Assembly (NCBI GenBank): GCA_038496445.1
Contig: JALMLS010000143.1
Span: 434,001-498,000 of the forward strand
Reading direction: 5' to 3'
DNA from: Trichosphaerium sp. ATCC 40318
Taxonomy: Eukaryota; Discosea; Flabellinia; Trichosidae
DNA: 64,000 bases
Shown here: positions 32,693 through 44,702 of the stretch, one piece after another
Numbering within the stretch: position 1 is the stretch's first letter
Layout: every line of letters begins with the position of its first letter
Notes under the pieces: model-generated
Seen by the model: only the letters and a program-made list of their open reading frames with translations
The model's database searches: none
What the model was told of the DNA's origin: nothing
Translations under genes and position numbers: made by a program

Positions 32693-35600
32693 ATGGCCAC
32701 TACTGAAAAGCCACGCCTTGGTAAAACCTATAATTGCGCCTGCTGTTTCAGAAAAATTAAACATGGTGAAATACGCTATGGGTGTACCTCTAGTTCATGT
32801 ACAAAGATTAGTTTTTGCGTTCAATGTAAAAACGCGAATATTCATTCAAAACATACTCTTTTCCCTGAAGAAGGTACTTATTAGCTAATCAGACCGCCTA
32901 AACTATCGTTTAAAGTATAGTTTGATTCGAAATGTTAACGCCTGGTTAATATAGTGTTTAAATATCATCGAAAACACCTAGTTTCAGCTGATACAGTATC
33001 AGGATCACTGTGGTACGTCAGGCTTTACGCTTGTTTGTTAATTGAATCGTAACGTATCAAAAAGGAAGGCGTTCCTTCTCTACGCCAATAGGCCAGCTAT
33101 TGGTTATCAAACACCTGAAATGACAGAACCAAAATGGCTTTCTTACAGAGATCTACATAAGCTTGTTTTTCGATTTCGTTGTGTTCTTTCAGAACGTCTT
33201 GGATTATGTCGTGGAGACTTTGTTGGTATTTCAAGTGCTAATTGTATCGAATGGATAGTAGCTGACTTGTCTTGTATTACACTTGCAATCATCCCCGTGC
33301 CAATACACGTGCCTTTTGGTAATTGTTTTTTTTAATGATCTTTTTTGGTCATAATTTCTCTGTTGATTTTTCCGCTTATGCTGTGGTCAACACTTTAATG
33401 TACTATCCTTAGATGCAACCCAAATATCGACAGTTGTAGATAAGACAAAAATGACGTGTGTTGTATGCTCAAAGGCTTTGAGTGAAAAGGCAAGTTTAAA
33501 CTGTACTGAAATCAAATACCAACATACTTGAGGTAGTTTCTGAATGTTAGAGAGCAAACCTATTCGCTAAAGAAATTGGTTGTGATAGGAGATGTTGCTA
33601 CCGACAAGAGCAAGAATATATATTCTTATACATCGCTTATGGATGATATAACAGAACCTACAGATGAGCAACTAAAGTTCTTTATCGATCCTTCTTCACC
33701 GAACGATATATTTGCTGCAGAGACAACAAGTGGCTCCACTGGCGTGCCAAAGGCAACTACATATTTCTAATTAGTGTACATGTATCTAATATTGCTTGTT
33801 AGTGCGTTATGTTTAAAGCAGGCGCTTATCTATGTGATGCTCTTCGTGTTTTTTATGGACAAGGAAACGTTTTGCTACATGCTCCTTTTGCTTATTGTAC
33901 TCGAAGAACAATAATTAGATCACTTATTCATGGAACACGTCTTGCCTTATCAACTAATGCAAGTATAAGTTGGTGTCCCCTTTATGCCTTTCTAATATAT
34001 AAGTTAGGGATCAGCCAATGTGTTTCAAGATATGTATGTGTTCAAGCCAACAAGAATAAGTGGTATGCTTTTTTTTTCTTCTTTGAAATAAATTTATTTG
34101 TTGTTTTGTTTGCACTTACTTGAGTGGTAAGGTGTCCCTCGATTTTGGAAAATATTATATTTAAGATATCAAGATCTACTCGAGGAACACAAAAGAAGAA
34201 ACAAAAGTGATACAGTAAGTAGTGCTGCCGTTGTAAAAAAGTGAGTTCACAGTACGAAAATATTAGCCTTTTGATGAAAATGTTGTACGGACAGATTTTT
34301 ACGAGAGGCTTGGCGGACAGCTTGCTGGTATATCTATTGGAGGTGCATCGGTACCAAGAAAGATATTGAAATGGATGAAGAGGTACAAAGCATTTTTCAT
34401 TCAAATCTAACGTGTGTAGCACATTTGGTGAAACGACGGATATTTATGAAGGCTATGGTATGACTGAAATCGGCGGTATTTATTCAAACAATCAGATCAA
34501 ATCAGCTGCACATGTTAAACTTGTTGATTGGCAAGAGTATAAAGCAACAGATAAACCTTATCCACGTGGTAAATATCGTCAAAAAAACATTAAAAAAAAA
34601 AAAAGGAAGTTTCTTTTTCTATTCAGTAACTCTTTGTACAGGTGAGATTTGTGTTAAGGAACCATCCATGTTTTGTGGTTATTATGGAGACGAAGCAAAG
34701 ACGTAAGTTACAGACTTGTGCTAACTGTGCAGTATAAATAATAAACGAAAAGGGCTGAGGTTATTGATAAAGAAGGGTATTTCCACACAGGCGATATAGG
34801 AAGACTTGATAATGGTAACCTTGTCATTGTGGATAGGTATGTTTTTGAACATACTACAAAATTCATGTATTCTAAACATTGTTTAGGAAAAAGTCGTTGT
34901 TCAAGCTTTCTCAAGGAGAGTTTATTGCGTATGTACAAACATGTTTTAAATAATTTATATTATTGTAGGCCTGAATGTTTGGAGAATATTTACGAACGGA
35001 GTGAGTTTATAGATCAGATATTTATTTGGGGGGACGTCCAAAAGAGTTATATTATTGCAGTTATCATCCCAAATGAGGAAGCTGTCCTAAATTGGATTCA
35101 AAACAACAAAGAACCTCCAGTGCGTTGCATTAAAACCCCAAATCCCTTTTAATATGGTTTGGTTTAGAAGAGTGTTGATGACGCCCTCATGGACAAAAGG
35201 TTGATAAATGATATTATGAATACTATAAACGATCTTGCTAAGAAAGCACATGTGCGTCATTGAGCATCATTTCTTAGGGACAGTCCGGAAGGACAGAGAC
35301 GAGTTATTGTTGTGCTAAGATTATTAAATCTTTACTAGGTCCGGCGCTATGAAATACCTTCTGGTATAATACTCTCAAACCACAGGTGGACACCGATGAA
35401 TCAATTATTAACGCCTTCTCTAAAGCTAAGAAGACCGTTACTGGAAAAACATTATCGTGCTTCATTAGAAAAAGAAATGGAAGAAATAGACAACCAAAGT
35501 GGTTCTGTTACAGCTAATACTAAAGGTACAATGGTGGGTTATTTGCGGGTTTTCTTTTATAAGTATTAACACTAATTAAGCTACTGGAATGGCGTCAATC

Positions 35601-37719
35601 TTAAACAGAGTTCTACAACTCGATGCAAACAGAGATATTTCAAAAGCAGATGATTTTTCTTCTCTTGGCGGAGATTCAATGGCAGCTGCTCAAGTAAGAA
35701 AGACGTCTTCACAACTAAACTAACCAATGTACTTTAAATAGCTTGTTAAGATTGTTAAAGATGAAATGGACGTTGATATTTCTGTACAATCTCTTTACGA
35801 AGTTGAAGGGTACTGACAAGCTTTTTCTCTTTTTTTTCTTGTGCTTCACTCAGAATAATTTCATTGATAATAATAATATCTAGACTACGCCAACTTGCAG
35901 ATTACGTTGATGGCGCTTCATTACTACCGAGTGAGCCTGTAGAAGTGAATGGAGACTTACAAATCTTCGACTGGGCTTCTGAGACCTCTCTTGATGATGA
36001 CATCAAACCAAACACGTCTTATAGCGGCCCTAGAGGAAGCGATATATTTCTCACTGGTGCTACAGGGTTTGTTGGGTGTTTTCTTTTGAGGGAATTATTG
36101 GATAAAACAACCTCTAAAATTCTATGTTTGACACGTGTGAACGAGTGTTCAAAAGATCAATCTCTCAATGAGAAACATGCGAAAGAAAGGATTGAATCTA
36201 CTGCAAAAAAGTTTGGGATATCTCTAGAAGGATACAACGAAAGAATTATACCTGTACACATCATGCACATAACGTTGACTAAATGTTTTGTTCAAGATTG
36301 TTGGAGATTTGTCACAACTGAGGTTTGGACAAAGTGAAAAAGATTTTTCTACGTTGGCTTCACGCATAAATACCATATATCATTGTGGTGCTCTGGTGAA
36401 TTTTATAAAGCCTTACTCAGCACATAAACCCGCAAATGGTACCACTCAATACATCTTTCTCAAAACATACTTAATCTTTTCGTATCATAGTGACAGGGAC
36501 ACGTGAGGTTATTAAACTTGCTTCTATTGGATATCCAAAACCTATACACCATATATCTACTGTATCAGTATTCCCACCTGGATTTCCCGTATGTTAAAAG
36601 AGTTTAATACCCATGCTAACCTAAGGTTACAGATAAAACGAGAGGAGGAAATTACTGATGAAACTCATAAAATGAGTGGATACGGGTACCTTTTTTCATA
36701 GAATGTTTGCGTTTGATATGTGCTAACAAGTAGTAAGGTTAAGCAAGCTTGTTTCTGAAAAATTGTTGTTAAAGGCAAAAGAAAGAGGACATCCAGTAGT
36801 CGTGTATAGACTTGGCACAATAACAGGTGAGATTGACTGATTTTTGATTAACGAAAAAAACGTAATTGTTTGTTGTTTTTCCACCTACTCAGAGTCTCCA
36901 TACTTAGTTTCTTTGTAATTTTTGCCTATTCGGTCCTATTCTTTTCATTTCCTTCTTCATCCTCTGATTGTTTCTTTGCGCTTATAAAAACCTGCACAGT
37001 TTTTTGCATTCATTTTGTTGTTAACTTTTTACTTCTACAGGCCACTCTGTCACTGGCAACTGCAATGAAACAGACTATATCAATAGACTAATTATTGGTA
37101 TAATCAATGCAAAGTGTATACTGCCATATGATAAAGCAGCATATAAAGTCGTACCTGTCGATACATGTGTACAAAAGATAGTTCAAATAAGGCACAAGAA
37201 AAACTGTCTTTTCTGTTGCTCTTTGCTAACTATGTTGATAGTTTGATGCCTGCATTGAAACACTACATATTCCATATAGATCATGAAGGTGAAACAAAGT
37301 TATCTCTTGTCATAGATCACGCAAGGAAAAGTGGATATAGCATTGATAATGTCGGTATAGAAGATTTTCGAGACAAAATAAAGAACAAATCAAACCCGCT
37401 CTGCGTGTTACAGCATGTTTTCAAAGATGGACACAAATGGCCTAGACTAGTTAAAACAGTGTAAGTAGCCTTACCAAACCCTCATTTATTTAATGCTAGC
37501 CCTTTAAAACTTACAAACAATGTAGATGTGACAACACCAATGAAGCATTGAAAGAATCTGGATTAGAGTTTCCTAAACTTGATGTTAAGCTGATTGATGT
37601 CTACTTGAATTATTTTGAGTCCAGAAATCTTATACACAAGGATTCTAAATTATATGACTGAATATGTGGTACATTTCAGGCGTTTGAACAATATGAACCA
37701 GATCCAACGACAGTACTAG
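32693..37719 (+). CDS. ZZ zinc finger fused to carboxylate reductase-like (A-T-R) enzyme
   Basis: Some twenty exons encode about 1,250 residues. Residues 1-60 are a ZZ-type zinc finger: YNCACCFRKI, EIRYGCTSSSCTKISF, CVQCKNANIHSKHTLF. After a spliced linker (SADTVSGSLWKAFLLYANRP) comes an adenylation domain: LSYRDLHKLV, TTSGSTGVPK, EGYGMTEIGG, EICVKEPSMFCGYY, EGYFHTGDIGRLDNGNLVIV. A carrier domain follows with DDFSSLGGDSMAAAQLVK, whose Ser would carry phosphopantetheine. A thioester-reductase domain ends the protein: FLTGATGFVGCFLLRELLDK (NADPH fold), the YxxSK motif SGYGLSKLVSEKLL, VVVYRLGTITG. The order A-T-R is that of carboxylic acid reductases, which turn acids into aldehydes. The stop is 37719, or 37817 if the last intron is spliced otherwise. 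One continuous frame links the finger exon to the enzyme through phase-matched splice sites. Confidence 0.82.
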
Positions 37720-38575
37720 TATACGACAACAACAACCCGTCAGATAGCAAGCAGAAATCACCTCCCAACCCTCAAAATTTTTTTTCTCTACCTTTTGTAA
37801 AAATTTCCTTTTTCTAAAAACTTTATTTTTGCATGACGCGATCGTGACTGTAATGTAAATAAATCACACACACTCACTCTGCGCCTGAGCTATCTGTCAG
37901 TAAATATATGTTCCTACCTCCCAAAATAACGTCGTAGTTGCAAGTGAGGATCTGGAATAAGTGGTCTAAAATTGAGTTTTGCACAGTAACCAACCAAGAA
38001 CATTCTTCGAAAATATGGGCATTAACTTGAAAGCGTTGTCTTGCAAAACCATGTACTATGTTAAATACCTTTCTGTTAACAAGGTTTAATATCTTATTAG
38101 TGTACCTTGTTTTATTTTGGTAAGTACCAAATGTTAGAACCCTGAGAGCATTGATAGCATGCTGGGTAGAAACCAAAGAACGATTTTCTTTGGAAGAAAA
38201 AATTTATTTACTCACTTAAATAATGCCAGCCAGTTTACGTATATCGGCCTAAGGAAATATGCATATCCTCATAAATCTCTATCAAAGGGTTTTCTAAAAA
38301 CATGTCATGATAGTTAACAAAAATTGTGAGCATACGATCAAATGGAACTCGATGTATTGAGCCTACCGAAATCCTTGTTATTATACTCTCTGAATTCAAT
38401 GGAAACTTTTGTACAGATACACTACAATTGCTACAGTCACCTGCATCGAATGGTTAACGTAAAACGTCATACTACATTTACAAACGACATTCTAAAATCA
38501 CAAGAACAATCAAGACAATTACCATAGCTAGTAAAAAAAATTCATGCATACATTTAATCTTTTGGTTGCTTGCGT
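37720..38575. other. Intergenic region with one suspicious minus-strand frame
   Basis: From about 38200 down to 37874 the minus strand is open and reads protein-like sequence (RSLVSTQHAINALRVLTFGT, KILNLVNRKVFNIVHGF), ending TDSSGAE and a stop. It has no ATG and no family I know. It could be a final exon, a gene remnant or chance. The rest is AT-rich and featureless. Confidence 0.3.
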
Positions 38576-40503
38576 TCATACAAAAAAGTTGTTCTCAGCA
38601 TGTGTTCTGTCTGTCTGAATAGGATGTCCACTTTCTTTTTCAAGTGCTTTTATGCATTCTTCCGTAATTGAAGTGCGTTCAAAGTATATTGTATGAATTG
38701 TGTTCAGTTCTTTTACACCTTCATCTGTCAAATGCTTGCACGATCTCACACTAAGTGTATGGACTCCTTTCAGAGCTCTTATTCCTTCATCCGTAACAAA
38801 AGTGTAATCTAGGTGTAGGCTATGAACTCCTTTCAGTGTTTTGATCCCATCATCCGTCACATTTAAACACAGTGTAATGCTAAGCGAATGAATTCCTTTC
38901 AGAGCTCTTATTCCGTCATCTGTAACTGAAGTGTTAGTGAGATCAAGGGTATGAACTCCTTTTAAGGCTTTAATGCCTTCATCTGTCACATTCGGACAAT
39001 CTGTAAGGTCAACCGCACGAGCACCTTGCAGTGCTTTCAATCCTTCGTTTGCTACTGCCGTGTTACTGAGATTTATCGTATGAACTCCTGACAACGCTTT
39101 AACACTTTTATCTGTTGCTAAAGTGCCAGCAAGGTCAATGGTATGAACTCCTTTCAACGCCTTTATCCCTTCATCTGTTATTCCAACACATTCTCTGAGG
39201 TATATGGTGTGAACTCCTGCTAGCGCTTTGATTCCTTCATCTGTAACTGAAGTGTAGTCAAGGGAAATGGTATGGACTCCTTTCAAGTCTTTGATGCCTT
39301 CATCCACCACATGCATACAATTTGTAAGGTTAACATCGTAAGCACCTCGAAGTGCTTTGAGACCTTCATTTGCCACAGCTGTGTGGCTGAGATTAATTGT
39401 GTGAACTCCTGACAACGCCTTAACACCCTCATCTGTTGCTAAAGTACCCTCAAGGCTAATAGTATGACAACCTGCTAGTGCTTTTATCCCTTCATTTGTA
39501 AATTCTTCTGAATAGTCAAGGCCAATGGTATGAACTCCCGCCAGCGCTTTGAGTCCTTCATCTGTAACTACTGTGTAGTCAAGGCGAATGGTGTGTACTC
39601 CTGACAACGCTTTGACTCCCTTGCTTGTAACATTTGTCCCATCCAGGTGAATGGTGTGAACGCCTTGTAGTGAACTTACACCTTCATCTGTTATACTCAT
39701 ACAATTGTTAAGGTCAATCGTGTGAACTCCTGATAGTGCTTTGATTCCCTCATCTCTAACCATTGTATTACCAAGACAAATTGTGCGAACACCAGCAAGT
39801 TCTTTTAGATTAGAACTATTAATAGAACCATCATTTGGATGTGGAGGTTTGTGTTCCATGTAGCTTATAGTAATTTTAGTATTGTTCATGACTCCTCTAT
39901 ACTGTTTTATCTTTAACATATCTTGAACACAAGCTATTTTAACCTCATAATATCCAACTACATCGTGAATGACATCAGCCATCAAGTGACATGATTGAGC
40001 AACAGAAAACTTATCAAGATTTTCTGTATGGCATAGAATACGTGCAATAACCTCGACTGGAAGATCCAGAATAGTACATTCTTTGACACCTGAGACTTCT
40101 CTTTTTCTATTTTAGCGAGTTAAAACGATTGAACTTTAACACAAAGGGGTCGCACTTTCACGAAATCACGATTTACGAACAAGCTGTGTTTTTTTTCAAA
40201 TGTTGTACAAAAGGCGGTAAAAGAACTGATTTCTTAGAATGACTGAACAAACACTTACCTGGACAAAATCTCGTGTGTTTTTGAAAGGGTATCAGAGTGC
40301 TTTGCGTTTACGACAGGATCCACGTGATTTAGTATTAATTCATCAAGTTGCTTTGCCAGAGACGCATTTGAGATGTTTAAGATACTCTCAAGCTGTTTTA
40401 TAAACGTTTTTTGTTTAGTCAGTGCCATTTTATTGAACGCTTCTGAGTGCTTGTTTTGATAGTATAGTAGTGCTTGTTGAACTGATGTACCAAATGAAGT
40501 CAT
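38576..40503 (-). CDS. F-box protein with about sixteen cysteine-type LRRs
   Basis: Two exons. Exon 1 (ATG 40503, MTSFGTSVQQALLYYQNKHS) is helical and ends IHE-type THEILSR. A 140-base intron joins to KREVSGVKECTILDLPVEVI and ARILCHTENLDKFSVAQSCH, an F-box. The long second exon then holds about sixteen leucine-rich repeats of 22-24 residues, pattern T-D-E-G-I-K-A-L-x-G-V-H-T-I-x-L, with alternating short and Cys-containing units (DLTDCPNVTDEGIKALKGVH). The C-terminus is short (TDRTHAENNFFV). SCF ubiquitin-ligase substrate adaptor is the likely role. The repeats are so regular at the DNA level that recent unit duplication is likely. Confidence 0.82.
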
Positions 40504-41009
40504 TTGTTTAGACGTTGTAGTGCAAGCGCTTTGTCCCAATGTCTTTAAGTAACGTCATAGAAATAATCGTTTCTTCCACGAAAAATAGTTTGTTTGACTG
40601 AATAGTCGAGTGAAGGAGTAGCTGCGTTTATCGCCCGGAAAACGTTAGCTATTTCGGGTCAAATCCATGCTTTGAAATAATCTCAACTTGAATATGTTTC
40701 CAAAAGGATTCTCGGGTAATGACAAAACTAGTTTAGAAGTAATCTTTTTCCTATTACGGAAGTATATTGGAACTATTATCTTGAATTTATCCGAGTTCGC
40801 TCTTACTTACTTATTTGATGGCTTCGTTCTTTACGCTTTATCTTTCATTCCCATATGTGCGCTCCATGTTATAAAACAGAAAAGCAAGGAGGGCTGCTAG
40901 TTGTTTGAGGAAAAGGTGTTTATTATGTGTACAAAAAAATTGTGGTACGGATATCTTGTTTTAAAGAAGAGCGCGATTACACGCCCAGTGGTACATCGTA
41001 AATAATTTT
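40504..41009. other. Intergenic region
   Basis: A plus-strand frame of 69 codons from ATG 40694 (MFPKGFSGNDKTSLEVIFFL) has hydrophobic character, but no support from context or family. Otherwise nothing is seen. Confidence 0.35.
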
Positions 41010-42918
41010 TTATCCAATTACCCATGTATAAATAGCATACCACATTGTGAAGTTTAAAAAATACACTAATCCTATTGCTAGAAAGCTCAAAATCCTGAAA
41101 TAAAGTGGTGTGTGATATAAATTATGATTTTTAGGCAATGTGGTGTTGGCTGTTAACATGGCCTTGTATGAACGCTCCAAAAGTGTATGTGGTGTATCAT
41201 CTTCACTGACTAAACATTGCGTAAGTAACAAGCATCAAGAATGAGAAAGTTAGAGTGAGATGAATCCAAAGTACTTTTAGTAAAAGTATCAATTTCTTTT
41301 ATGAAATATTAATTCATCAGGCGAGACAATGACTTTTGAGTAAAGCACTTACCTGTGATTGGTTTTAAAACACGTAGAATTACATGTCCTGGTTTCCATA
41401 ACTTATGTCTTGGTGGCCATAAGTCGTACGCTCCAAATAAAAGCTTAAACAATTATTAGGAAATGTAAAATAAGCGAAAAGAGATGCTAGCTTGTGTAAA
41501 ATGGAACGTACAATTGGAACTAATGGAGATTTTGTTTCTTCTGCAAGATAAAATGCTCCTTTTTTAAATGAAAGTAATTGGCCACTCTAAAGTAACGTAC
41601 TTTGTCAGCTCGATAAAGAACAAAGATGTCAAAAAAAAAGAAGAAAATACAAAGATAAAACTTGTAGTGTCATTGACATACCTTTGATCTAGTACCTTCT
41701 GGTGAAATAGCAACTGATCGATCCCACTTTAACATTGCTTTTGAAGCTTTTTTGAGAGTATTTACAGCTTTTGTCCTAAAGCTCGTCACACACAAGTTAA
41801 AATTGACGCCTTTCATTCATTGGCGGAGTCAAATAAAACTATCTCGCTAGTATGGTCCGTTTCAGTCAAGTGTCAATCTTTCACCCGTTATTTCGCCAGT
41901 TATTTTCCGCTCTCAAAGCTCTTTATTTGTATTGTAGTTTGCTCCTTTTCGTGGGAAAAAATAAATGACGAAATAACGGGTGAAAGAATTGACTTGCTTG
42001 ACTGAAACGGACAATAAAAGACTTTTAGTGTACCTATTTGTTCTCTCAATACTAAAATTACCAAGTAAATATCCTGCCCAACCAATATAAGGTACATAAA
42101 ACACTAAAAAGTAATAAGCTACAACATTAACATTCCAACTGAAAAAAGAAAAAAAAACGTGCAACGTGGATAAAAAGAAAAAAAAGAAAAACCAATTCAC
42201 TTCACCCTTTAACACGTGCTGTAGAAATTTTTTATCCTCGAAAAGGGATTGGTACAACTATTATTCTTTGCGTAGAAAATACTTTAAAATTAATAAAAGA
42301 GCTTACAGAAGCAGAAAACAAAGTAACAAAAAAATTTTAATTTAATGTCAAATTGTCTCGTCAACTCACAAGACGTCAATGGTCTTAAATCTCACGTACT
42401 TGATTTTTTTCCTACCCATTTAAAGTAGATAGGGCTCTCTGACATTACAGAAAAGAAATCAAGGAAGCTAGAGTGTTGAAATAATCCTATTGTAGAGCTA
42501 CCTTTCTTCACCATATCTTTTATATGTTCTGTACCTTCAGTCTTAGTGATAAACAAAGTCAGTATGGTTTTTTTTGTAGATTCGTATAAAACGAACTTTG
42601 CGTCTAATGATTAAAAATCGCCGAAAAACCCTTGCTCGTTATTGCTACGCATAGGCGTACGCGTTGAGGTTATGTTTTCGGCATAAAAAGAGTTTTGTGA
42701 AGAAACAGTAATTTAAACGGGAATGGTATTTCTTTCCATACCGTAATGTAAACGCCTGATACTAGGCACAGCGCTTTCGCCCATAATCTAGTCAGTAGAT
42801 CAACGGGAAGCGAATTATTCTGAATACCGAAGAGTTTACGCAGAATAGGGTGTAAAATGCGTATAGGCACCGCACACACGATCAAAATGAATCCCCAGGG
42901 TAATGGACCAATAAGCAA
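41010..42918 (-). CDS. PlsC-type lysophospholipid acyltransferase
   Basis: Membrane-bound acyl-CoA-dependent acyltransferase. The N-terminal exon is hydrophobic (GPLPWGFILIVCAVPIRILH). The next carries STIGLFQHSSFLDFFSVMSE, the HxxxxD active site with Gln for the usual Asn. Then VPYIGWAGYLLGNFSIERTN, KKASKAMLKWDRSVAISPEG with TRSK (the PEGT motif), SFKKGAFYLAEETKSPLVPI, LWKPGHVILRVLKPITG, and a C-terminal exon with one membrane helix (ILSFLAIGLVYFLNFTMWYA). This fits 1-acylglycerol-3-phosphate or lysophosphatidylcholine acyltransferases. The start is unresolved: the first exon has no ATG near 42918, so a short upstream exon, perhaps near 43000, is needed. A 158-base MITE sits in one intron. 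The product would act downstream of the SCT1-like enzyme at 23-26 kb. Confidence 0.75.
41855..42012. mobile_element. 158-bp MITE-like element with 42-bp inverted repeats
   Basis: Left end 41855-41895 begins GTCCGTTTCAGTCAAG and ends CACCCGTTATTTCG. Right end 41969-42012 is its near-perfect reverse complement, ending CTTGACTGAAACGGAC. About 72 unrelated bases lie between. The element has no coding capacity and sits in an intron of the acyltransferase gene. This is the form of a MITE from a cut-and-paste DNA transposon. Target-site duplication is unclear; the flanks TAT and AAT are only suggestive. If transcribed, it folds as a long hairpin. Confidence 0.75.
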
Positions 42919-43132
42919 CGCCTAGCAAAGTGTAACTTTAGTGTCGGCTCTAAACGGTCTTGAATCATACTATTGCCCGAAGAACTGCCACGATCCAGTG
43001 TAACCATTGATTCTTTTCGAAGCTGTCGAAACTACTGAGATACAAAGCTTTTTTCAACGTATTATATTCTTTCTGTAATATACATTGAATACAAGCGTAG
43101 AAATGGAGTAAAAGAAACGAAGAAATTTCCTC

Positions 43133-43372
43133 TTAACATTTTTTTTGATCAAAAAAAAGTTTTTCGCGAACCTCTATTTCCTCTGCTTCTTTTGAGTCTT
43201 TTGGTACTGTTTGACGCATTGTCCACATGAAAGAAGATAGCTGAAGCCATAACCGGCGTTTTATCTCTGAATCTTCATAGCGGTACGATTTTGGTTCTAG
43301 AGCTTGTGTTTTCTCGAATGTCTTTATTTTTTGGCGTAGTGCCTGCCACTCCTGCAGTAGCTCTTCGTTCAT
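43133..43372 (-). CDS. Small intronless protein of 79 residues, unknown
   Basis: An uninterrupted frame with a proper ATG: MNEELLQEWQALRQKIKTFE, then KRRLWLQLSSFMWTMRQTVP and a charged tail ending DQKKC. It is highly helical with Trp residues. No family recognised. It lies upstream of the acyltransferase gene in the same direction. Confidence 0.45.
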   Translation of the reverse strand: MNEELLQEWQALRQKIKTFEKTQALEPKSYRYEDSEIKRRLWLQLSSFMWTMRQTVPKDSKEAEEIEVREKLFFDQKKC

Positions 43373-44261
43373 GGCCTTCTTCTTACGTGTCAGAACCTAT
43401 GATTTACTTGTGAAGACTTGTTCTCAAAGTCTCCAATCCATCTCTTTCTGTAAAACAGCGCTACTACGCGCAGCTATGAGTACGCATAAAAGTTGGTTTC
43501 TTTTCCCAAGTCTACCTTTGTATTCAGCATTTTTTGTATTCTTTGAAAGGCAGCAATTTAAATCAAGTTGAAGTCAAACATGTGCAACGACCTACTTGTA
43601 AATACAATATCGCTAACTTGCATCTCAATATTATTTGACACTTGAAACGTCGTAAAAGTGATGTAAAGATAATGTCTAATTTCGGTCTCTGCCTTGTCAT
43701 TGGTTGTTTGCGAAACAGCGCTGAGTATTTTGACAACATAATTTGTAGTAAGTTGGACGTGTAGTAAAAAATACTTTCTATTCACGTTTGGTAACATACT
43801 CTTTGTTACCAATCGTCCTTTAAGATCATGCAAGGTCTCGGTAATTTTTTAGTAAACTTGAGCTAAGATGCCAAACAAAATTGGATAATGTCGATACTTG
43901 TCATCTTCTCTTTATGTGTGGAGTCACGACGGCGTACCCAACGCGGGCCAATCTACAAGTGCTGCTGCAGCAGGGATCAATATGGTGCACTATGTATTTG
44001 GACCACGCTTCCATGCAGGAGACCTCGCTGGGTAGCAAATGCCCTCAAAACACAATACGATTGTTATATGTTAGATTAAAGGAATGTGATGTACAGAAAA
44101 AGATACCCAAACAGGTGGTTAAATTACTCAACCAAATAAATCATTGACTTGTACTGTACAACTTTTACATACCTATTGCACCGAACGTACCAAACACTAC
44201 TATACTAACGCTGTATCTTTGTTATAGTATGTTAAACTCTTCTAGACCAATTAAGGAAGTG
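43373..44261. other. Region without a supported gene
   Basis: A minus-strand frame near 43558-43833 reads protein-like segments (TTNYVVKILSAVSQTTNDKA, FTTFQVSNNIEMQVSDIVF) but has no clear start or partner exons. Plus-strand frames at 43881-44147 overlap each other in two phases and include a Cys-rich CCCSRDQYG stretch. Neither can be assigned. Confidence 0.3.
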
Positions 44262-44529
44262 GGGCGGCATCGCTTTTTGAGATAGTTTCGAAAAGTACAT
44301 TTTTTATTTTGTATTTTACGCGTTTCAGAATCTTTGAAACGTTTTTACTCACCTCAGAACTATCTTACACTTCAATTGCTATTTTACCCATGTTATAATT
44401 ATGCTATACTTATGGTTGCATAACCATTTTGCGATTCATTTATGCTGTGCCGAGGAAAAGTACCAAAGCAATTTTTTTCAAAAAAAACATAATTTCATTA
44501 CTTTCTGAAACTCAAAAGCGATGCTGCCC
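44262..44529. mobile_element. 268-bp element with imperfect terminal inverted repeats
   Basis: The left end GGGCGGCATCGCTTTTTGAG is mirrored at the right end, whose reverse complement begins GGGCAGCATCGCTTTTGAG; the match extends through GTTTC and GAAAGTA to about 38 bases with small gaps. The inside is AT-rich and non-coding. It resembles a MITE of a different family from the one at 41855. Flanking AGT on both sides may be a remnant target duplication, but this is weak. Confidence 0.5.
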
Positions 44530-44702
44530 AGTCGCTGATGTTAAAGTCAATGTGTAACATTACAAAAAGTGTCAAAATAATTGTCGTACTAAGACCTATA
44601 CCGAGTCAAAAGGCGCTATAGAGAGTCATGAACAATACCAAAATAGATATGCTAAGCATAACAAACATTTTAATGGTACTTTCTTATTTTACAAACGTCA
44701 TT

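Noticed and set aside
40694-40900. Small hydrophobic frame of 69 codons
   Set aside because: No context, family or transcript signal; equally likely by chance in AT-rich DNA.
43881-44147. Overlapping open frames with Cys-rich CCCSRDQYG, possible transposase remnant
   Set aside because: Two phases are open at once, and no catalytic motif, partner exon or repeat context supports a gene.
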